Shown: positions 58,614 through 64,000 of the stretch, in pieces | Position numbering within the stretch: the stretch's first letter is position 1 | How the letters are laid out: each line of letters starts with the position of its first letter | Assembly (NCBI GenBank): GCA_028875655.1 | Contig: JAPPCX010000054.1 | Location: 1 to 64,000, forward strand | Direction: 5' to 3' | Length of the DNA: 64,000 nt | Source: Chloroflexota bacterium | GTDB taxonomy: Bacteria > Chloroflexota > Dehalococcoidia > Lucifugimonadales > UBA3495 | Made by a program: the position numbers and the translations under genes | The notes under the pieces: generated by a model | The model's input: the letters and a program-made list of their open reading frames with translations, nothing else | What the model was told of the DNA's origin: nothing | Database searches by the model: none

Positions 58614-58976
58614 ATGGCGAAAGCGATGCGAAAAATTCGGGTGGGGTCTGTGGTGAGCACCCGGATGGACAAGACCGCAGTGGTGGAGTTGGTGTGGAAG
58701 CAGCGGCACCGGATTTATCGCAAGCAGATGCGCCGGGTGACCCGCTTCTACGTGCATGACCCGGAAAGCCGGTGCGAGATTGGGGACACGGTGAGGATCC
58801 AGGAGACCCGGCCGATTTCGCGCACCAAGCACTGGCGGCTGCTGGAGATAATTGCTCGCCGGGAAGTGGCAGATGTGCGCCCCATCGAACTGGAAACCGA
58901 CATTGTTATTGAACCCGTTGCTGGCGATGCGGACTACGTCAGCGATTCGGTCAATGAAGAAAACGAGGACGCCTAG
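58614..58976 (+). CDS. rpsQ: Ribosomal protein S17 with C-terminal extension
   Basis: GSVVSTRMDKTAVVELVWKQRHRIY; 120 aa. Confidence 0.93.
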   Translation: MAKAMRKIRVGSVVSTRMDKTAVVELVWKQRHRIYRKQMRRVTRFYVHDPESRCEIGDTVRIQETRPISRTKHWRLLEIIARREVADVRPIELETDIVIEPVAGDADYVSDSVNEENEDA

Positions 58977-58982
58977 AGGTCG

Positions 58983-59010
58983 CATCCTTCGACAAGCTCA
59001 GGACGAGCGG
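58983..59010. repeat. Dispersed repeat family B between rpsQ and rplN
   Basis: catccttcgacaagctcaggacgagcgg. Confidence 0.9.
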
Positions 59011-59018
59011 AGACATTA

Positions 59019-59387
59019 ATGATCCAGAGTTACACCAGGCTCCACGTGGCCGACAACAGCGGCGCGCGCCGCATCCGGCTGATCAACATACCGGGCTCCA
59101 GCCGGCGGAAGTACGCGTCGGTGGGCGACATCATCGTATGCACCGTTCGGGAAGCGGTGCCCAACTCGCCGGTCCGCAAGGGATCGGTGGTCAAAGCCGT
59201 GGTGGTACGCCAGGCGGCGCCGCTGCTCAGGCCGGACGGAACCTACATCAAGTTCGACGACAATGCCGCCGTGCTGATTAACGACAACCAGTTGCCCAGG
59301 GGCACGCGCATCTTTGGCCCGGTGGCCCGAGAACTGCGCGACAAGGGCTTCATGCGTATCGTCTCCCTGGCGCCGGAGGTGGTGTGA
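59019..59387 (+). CDS. rplN: Ribosomal protein L14
   Basis: [22 protein letters not shown]. Confidence 0.97.
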   Translation: MIQSYTRLHVADNSGARRIRLINIPGSSRRKYASVGDIIVCTVREAVPNSPVRKGSVVKAVVVRQAAPLLRPDGTYIKFDDNAAVLINDNQLPRGTRIFGPVARELRDKGFMRIVSLAPEVV

Positions 59388-59659
59388 TGGCGAGGGCAAA
59401 GATTCGCCGGGGCGACGACGTGCTGGTGATCGCCGGCAAGGACAAGGGGAAAACCGGCCGCGTGCTGCAAATGATTTCCGAGAAGGACCGGGTCATCGTT
59501 GAAGGCGTGAACATCGTCACCAAGCACTACAAGCCGCGCCCGGGAATCAGGCAGGGCGGCCGGGTGCAACAGGAAGCGTCGATTCACATTTCGAACATCA
59601 AATTGATCCAAAGCAACTATACCGAACCCGGCAGTCAATTCCGAAGCCGGGACGAGTGA
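59387..59659 (+). CDS. rplX: Ribosomal protein L24
   Basis: [23 protein letters not shown]. Confidence 0.95.
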   Translation: MARAKIRRGDDVLVIAGKDKGKTGRVLQMISEKDRVIVEGVNIVTKHYKPRPGIRQGGRVQQEASIHISNIKLIQSNYTEPGSQFRSRDE

Positions 59660-59664
59660 TTGCC

Positions 59665-60321
59665 ATGACGACTGAACAGCAAACGGAAGCAGCGCAGGAA
59701 CAGGAAGGCCGAGGGCGACGGCAACGCCGGCGGCAGGAAGAGGCCGAGAGCGGCAGCAACGGCGCGACCGAGCTGCCACCGCCGAGCTTCAAGATACGGT
59801 ACCGGGAGGAAATCATCCCGGCCATGGTGTCGGAGTTCGAGTACTCCAGCCCGATGCAGGTTCCGCGCCTGCAAAAGGTCAATCTGAACATTGGCCTGGG
59901 CGAAGCGTTGACCAATGGCCGCGCGATGGAAAGCGCCGTTCGAGACCTGACTACGATATCAGGGCAGAAGCCGATCATCACCCGGGCGCGCCGTTCCATC
60001 GCCGGCTTCAAAGTACGGCAGGGGAACCCCATCGGCACCGCGGTCACGCTGCGCGGCGACCGAATGTATTACTTCCTGGAGCGGTTGATTATCACGGCGC
60101 TGCCCCGCATCCGGGACTTTCGCGGCATCTCCCGACGGGGATTTGACGGGAGGGGCAACTTTTCCCTGGGGCTGAGGGAACAGATCGTATTCCCGGAGAT
60201 TGACTACAACAGCGTTGACCGGCTGCGGGGTTTGCAGGTCACCATAACCACCACCGCCGACAACGATGCTGAAGCGACCCGTTTGCTCGAGCACTTCGGG
60301 ATGCCGTTTATTCGACAGTAG
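59665..60321 (+). CDS. rplE: Ribosomal protein L5 with charged N-terminal extension
   Basis: [17 protein letters not shown]...; N-terminal [29 protein letters not shown]. Confidence 0.95.
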   Translation: MTTEQQTEAAQEQEGRGRRQRRRQEEAESGSNGATELPPPSFKIRYREEIIPAMVSEFEYSSPMQVPRLQKVNLNIGLGEALTNGRAMESAVRDLTTISGQKPIITRARRSIAGFKVRQGNPIGTAVTLRGDRMYYFLERLIITALPRIRDFRGISRRGFDGRGNFSLGLREQIVFPEIDYNSVDRLRGLQVTITTTADNDAEATRLLEHFGMPFIRQ

Positions 60322-60344
60322 CGCAAGGTATGCAGGTGAACTAA

Positions 60345-60650
60345 TTGGCCAAGAAATCATCCATAGCGAAAAACGAACGACGGAAGCGCACGGTCGCCAA
60401 GTACGCGGAGCAGCGGGCTGAACTGCTGGCGCAGGCCAGGGACCTGTCGCGGCCCATGCGGGAACGGTTCGAGGCCAGGCAGAAGCTGGCGCTGCTGCCC
60501 CCCGATGCCAACCCCAACCGGATTCGCAACCGGGACGGGGCGACGGGAAGACCACGGGGATACATCCGGCACTTTGGCCTTTCGCGCATTTCGTTTCGAG
60601 AAATGGCGCTGGACGGGTTGCTGCCCGGTGTCCGCAAGGCCAGCCTGTAG
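60345..60650 (+). CDS. rpsN: Ribosomal protein S14
   Basis: GATGRPRGYIRHFGLSRISFREMAL; TTG start. Confidence 0.95.
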   Translation: MAKKSSIAKNERRKRTVAKYAEQRAELLAQARDLSRPMRERFEARQKLALLPPDANPNRIRNRDGATGRPRGYIRHFGLSRISFREMALDGLLPGVRKASL

Positions 60651-60735
60651 CAAACACGGATTGAAATCGCAGATGTCCGCCGGATCGGACATCGCGGCAG
60701 GAAAGAGAGAACAAAACTGATGGAGCGGTACCGCG

Positions 60736-61134
60736 ATGCCGATTAACGACCCGGTTGCGGATATGCTGACGCGCATCCGCAACGCCATTCATTCCCGGCA
60801 CCAAACGGTGCTGGTGCCTCAGTCCAAAATCAAAACGGCGATTGCCGATATCCTGAAAGCCCAGGGGTACATCCGCGACTGGGATCTGGCCCGGAACCAG
60901 AAATTCCCGACCATGCGGATTCAACTCCTGTACAAAGACGACGAGCAAAATGCCATTCGAGGGCTGAAACGAGTGAGCAAACCCGGCCTGCGGGTACACG
61001 TTGGGCGCGGCGAGATTCCGCGGGTGTACGGCGGCCTGGGCATTGCCATAGTGTCCACCTCGCAAGGCATGATGACCGGCTACGAAGCCTGGCGCAAGGG
61101 TATCGGGGGAGAATTGGTCTGCTATGTCTGGTAG
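60736..61134 (+). CDS. rpsH: Ribosomal protein S8
   Basis: NDPVADMLTRIRNAI; GLGIAIVSTSQGMMT. Confidence 0.97.
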   Translation: MPINDPVADMLTRIRNAIHSRHQTVLVPQSKIKTAIADILKAQGYIRDWDLARNQKFPTMRIQLLYKDDEQNAIRGLKRVSKPGLRVHVGRGEIPRVYGGLGIAIVSTSQGMMTGYEAWRKGIGGELVCYVW

Positions 61135-61141
61135 TGAAACA

Positions 61142-61738
61142 ATGATTAGCTCCGGGGTTGCGGAGCGGATTCCTCCCGAAGAGCGTCCGCTGTCCCGCGT
61201 TGGGCGGCAGCCCATCCCGATTCCATCGGGCGTCACGGTAGAGGTGATCTACGGCGGCGTGGTGGTCACCGGGCCGCAGGGAACCGTCACCCAGAAATAC
61301 CACCCGGAAGTGAAGGTGTCCGTCGAAGGTGACGAGGTCATCGTTGAGCGCCTCACTGACCGCAAGTTTCATCACTCGCTGCACGGCCTGACCCGTTCAC
61401 TCATTGCCAACGCGGTGGTTGGCGTTACCGAAGGTTACAACCGCACCCTGGAGTTGATGGGCGTAGGTTATCGCGTCCAGCAGAACGGGGACGGCATTAC
61501 GCTCAGCGTGGGGTACAGCCACACGGTGGACGTGTTTCCCGAAGCCGGCCTGACCATGCAGGTGGAGGGCAACAACCGGGTGCACATCAGCGGAGTGGAC
61601 AAGCAGAAGGTCGGCCAGTTGGCGGCCAAGGTGCGCAGGGTCCGTCCGCCGAATGCCTACAAAGAAAAGGGAATCCGGTACCAGGGTGAGGTGTTGCGCC
61701 TGAAGCCCGGCAAGGCCGCAGCGCGGCGCGCCGTATAA
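61142..61738 (+). CDS. rplF: Ribosomal protein L6
   Basis: LSRVGRQPIPIPSGV; VGVTEGYNRTLELMGVGYR. Confidence 0.95.
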   Translation: MISSGVAERIPPEERPLSRVGRQPIPIPSGVTVEVIYGGVVVTGPQGTVTQKYHPEVKVSVEGDEVIVERLTDRKFHHSLHGLTRSLIANAVVGVTEGYNRTLELMGVGYRVQQNGDGITLSVGYSHTVDVFPEAGLTMQVEGNNRVHISGVDKQKVGQLAAKVRRVRPPNAYKEKGIRYQGEVLRLKPGKAAARRAV

Positions 61739-61749
61739 AGCGGGGCGCT

Positions 61750-61799
61750 CTGGATTCCCGCTTTCGCGGGAATGACGGGAGTTGCGGTAATGACGGGAT
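61750..61799. repeat. Dispersed palindromic repeat family A between rplF and rplR
   Basis: ctggattcccgctttcgcgggaatgacgggagttgcggtaatgacggg. Confidence 0.9.
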
Positions 61800-61838
61800 T
61801 CCAAAGTTCCGAAGTACGGATTTGAGAGCGATCTAAAA

Positions 61839-62198
61839 ATGCCTAAAGACAAGGATGCCCGGAAACTGCGTGTCGTGCGGCACCGCCGGGTGAGGAACAA
61901 AGTGATTGGGACACCCGAGCGGCCCAGGCTATGCGTCTTCCGCAGCCTGAAGGGAATCTACGCCCAGGTGATCGACGATGCGCGCGGCCATACGCTGGCC
62001 CAAGCGTCGAGCCAGGAGTTGGCCGGCGATGTCGCCACGCCCAAGACCGCCGCGTCCGTGGCGGTGGGCAAGCTGGTGGCTGAGCGGGCCATTGCGGCGG
62101 GAGTAACGTCCGTCGTCTTCGACCGTGGAGGCTATCAATTCCACGGGCGGGTGAAGGCACTGGCCGATGCGGCCCGGGAAGGAGGGCTTAAGTTCTGA
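61839..62198 (+). CDS. rplR: Ribosomal protein L18
   Basis: [22 protein letters not shown]. Confidence 0.95.
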   Translation: MPKDKDARKLRVVRHRRVRNKVIGTPERPRLCVFRSLKGIYAQVIDDARGHTLAQASSQELAGDVATPKTAASVAVGKLVAERAIAAGVTSVVFDRGGYQFHGRVKALADAAREGGLKF

Positions 62199-63043
62199 TG
62201 GTATCCCCAGCATCCCGCAGAGGTGAGCGCAATGACCGGGGCGGCGGTGAGCGTCGCGGTGGACGCGGCGGACGCGGCCGCGACCGGGAACAGCGACAAC
62301 GCGATGACGACAGCGGCGGATTCAACGAGCGAGTGGTGCACACCCGCCGGATCGCCAAGGTCGTGAAAGGGGGCCGCCGGCTCCGTTTCAACGCGCTGGT
62401 GGTGGTTGGCGACGGCCAGGGACGGGTGGGCGCCGGCATGGGAAAGGCGCTGGCCATTCCGGACGCCGTACGCAAGGGAACCGCAGTAGCCCGCCGGAGC
62501 ACCATCAACATTCCGATCAAGGGCAGCACCATTCCTCACGAGATTTCCGTGCGCAAGGGCGCGTCGATCGTTATCATCAAGCCGGCGCCGCTGGGCACCG
62601 GAATCATCGCGGCCGGCGCGATGCGCGCGATGCTGGAACTGGGCGGAGTTCAGGACGTGGTTGGCAAGTCGCTGGGCTCGCGCAACCCCATTAACATCGT
62701 GCAGGCCACTCTTGAGGCTCTGAGCCTGTTGCGTGATCCGGAGACGGAGCGTGCCAACCGGCTGGGACTCAACCAACCGGCGACCAACGGCGCCGCCGAA
62801 TCGTCCGAAGCAAGCGGAGAGGGTTCGCGGCCGGCTGCGGCGGAAGCGCCGGTCTCTACCGCGGGGGCGGAGACCACAGCGGAAACGGAAGCCACTGCCG
62901 AAGCGTCTGCAACTGATCCTTCCGGAACCGGGCCGTCCGGAACCGACTCTTCCGAAGCGGCCCCGGCCTCCGAACCAGATGCACCGGCAACGGAACCTTC
63001 GGCGGAAACCGGTGCCGACGAAACAGCCCAGAGCGGCGAATGA
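62198..63043 (+). CDS. rpsE: Ribosomal protein S5 with N- and C-terminal extensions
   Basis: VVHTRRIAKVVKGGRRLRFNALVVVGDGQGRVG; roughly 90 aa Ala/Glu/Thr/Ser tail. Confidence 0.95.
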   Translation: MVSPASRRGERNDRGGGERRGGRGGRGRDREQRQRDDDSGGFNERVVHTRRIAKVVKGGRRLRFNALVVVGDGQGRVGAGMGKALAIPDAVRKGTAVARRSTINIPIKGSTIPHEISVRKGASIVIIKPAPLGTGIIAAGAMRAMLELGGVQDVVGKSLGSRNPINIVQATLEALSLLRDPETERANRLGLNQPATNGAAESSEASGEGSRPAAAEAPVSTAGAETTAETEATAEASATDPSGTGPSGTDSSEAAPASEPDAPATEPSAETGADETAQSGE

Positions 63044-63051
63044 GAACGGAA

Positions 63052-63234
63052 ATGGCGCAGATTAAGATTACCTGGAAGAAAAGTTGCATTGGCAGGCCGT
63101 CTTACCAACGTCGCATTGTTGAATCCCTGGGCCTGAAGCGGCTGAACCATTCGGTTGTTCACCAGGACAGCCCGACCATCATGGGAATGGTGAAAAAGGT
63201 CCAGCACCTGGTGGTGGTTGAGCCCGTCGAGTGA
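63052..63234 (+). CDS. rpmD: Ribosomal protein L30
   Basis: IKITWKKSCIGRPSYQRRIVESLGLKRLN. Confidence 0.93.
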   Translation: MAQIKITWKKSCIGRPSYQRRIVESLGLKRLNHSVVHQDSPTIMGMVKKVQHLVVVEPVE

Positions 63235-63244
63235 CGCTCGACGG
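63224..63244. other. Perfect hairpin CCGTCGAG-TGACG-CTCGACGG spanning the rpmD stop codon
   Basis: 8-bp perfect inverted repeat including stop TGA. Confidence 0.7.
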
Positions 63245-63252
63245 TTGGAATC

Positions 63253-63295
63253 GTCTGAATCAGGATTTACGAGATTTTCGGATTTTTCAGGATTG
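63253..63295. repeat. Dispersed 'gaatcaggatttacgagattttcggatttttcaggatt' element between rpmD and rplO
   Basis: Internally repetitive (c/t)aggatt / ggattt units; resembles known interspersed elements. Confidence 0.55.
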
Positions 63296-63359
63296 GGTAT
63301 CTCCTCCTGCCGGGGGACTGGGTACAGGCAGCAGCTGACTTACGGAGCAAGACATAGCC

Positions 63360-63806
63360 ATGATGGAGCACGAAGTATCGCCACCAAAGGGCGCCCGCCG
63401 CAGCCGGAAACGGGTGGGCCGGGGCGACGCGGCCGGGGGCGGCAGCTATGCCGGGCGCGGCATGAAGGGTCAAAAGTCCCGGTCGGGCAAAAGCGTAAGG
63501 ATCGGTTTTGAAGGCGGTCAGCTGCCCTTGATTAAGGGACTGCCCATGAAGCGGGGATTCAACAACCGCTACAAGACCTACTACGCGCTGGTGAATTTGA
63601 GCACCCTTCAGGAGCGGTTTGAAGCCGGCACGACGGTGACTCCCGAACTGCTGCACGGCCTGGGCATCGTGCGGCGCACCAGTTTGCCCGTGAAAATAGT
63701 GAGCGACGGCGAGCTAGACCACGCATTGACCGTGAACGCGCACAAGTTCACGGCAGCGGCCCGGGCCAAGATTGAAGCGGCGGGCGGCTCCGCCGTAGAA
63801 ATCTAG
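63360..63806 (+). CDS. rplO: Ribosomal protein L15
   Basis: RKRVGRGDAAGGGSYAGRGMKGQKSRSG. Confidence 0.95.
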   Translation: MMEHEVSPPKGARRSRKRVGRGDAAGGGSYAGRGMKGQKSRSGKSVRIGFEGGQLPLIKGLPMKRGFNNRYKTYYALVNLSTLQERFEAGTTVTPELLHGLGIVRRTSLPVKIVSDGELDHALTVNAHKFTAAARAKIEAAGGSAVEI

Positions 63807-63831
63807 GCGGAACGGTTTAGTTATGGCAACG

Positions 63832-63888
63832 CCTGGATTCCTGCCCCGTATCGAGTACGGGGTGACGTTCTTTCGCAGGAATGACGGG
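63832..63888. repeat. Composite repeat: family A palindrome interrupted by a 'ccccgtatcgagtacggggtgac' element
   Basis: ggattcctgc|cccgtatcgagtacggggtgacgttc|tttcgcaggaatgacggg. Confidence 0.75.
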
Positions 63889-63936
63889 ACAAGCAAGAAT
63901 GCGGGATAATTTGACGACGGGCGAGTTACGGCGAGC

Positions 63937-64000
63937 ATGATCCAATCTGAGGTGCAGGGCGGCGGCAGATGGCCGCGACTGGTTCAGGCAGCGATTGACG
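63937..64000 (+). CDS. secY: Start of preprotein translocase SecY (truncated by window end)
   Basis: MIQSEVQGGGRWPRLVQAAID; spc operon position after rplO. Confidence 0.7.
   Translation, partial: MIQSEVQGGGRWPRLVQAAID

Overview
The window is GC-rich bacterial chromosome, apparently from an uncultured Chloroflexota (Dehalococcoidia/SAR202-like). That lineage is an inference from gene content and repeat style only. Main blocks: a PyrR-attenuated pyrRBC-carAB operon; a reverse-strand leuS + early-cobalt-insertion cobalamin cluster (cbiC, cbiX, cbiD, cbiT, cobI, cobM, cbiG, cobJ); trkH/trkA, pheA, lepB; mutS/mutL; a NuoEFG/formate-dehydrogenase-like module; otsAB; and a str-S10-spc ribosomal-protein superoperon (rpsL to the start of secY). 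The most notable result is two reverse-strand genes that an ordinary ORF caller truncates. Each becomes a complete, SD-preceded thiol-oxidoreductase ORF only if one in-frame TGA is read as selenocysteine at the first Cys of the CxxC motif. These are an ArsC/Spx-like protein (WWPR-U-SSC) between mutS and the mutL-side genes, and a DsbA/FrnE-like protein (YI-U-PWC) next to nuoE. The ArsC-like UGA is followed directly by a near-perfect bacterial SECIS hairpin with an AAGGU loop. Other observations: several dispersed palindromic repeat families inserted between genes (including inside the ribosomal operon) and apparently forming the N-termini of otsB and a DUF192 lipoprotein; a nested repeat with compensatory stem changes; a promoter plus hairpin leader before rplC; three copies of ATATCGCT upstream of a LysR gene; a solitary BrnA antitoxin; a DUF433/DUF5615 pair; an orphan Tat-signal mini-protein; and an FDH-like subunit lacking the catalytic Cys/Sec.
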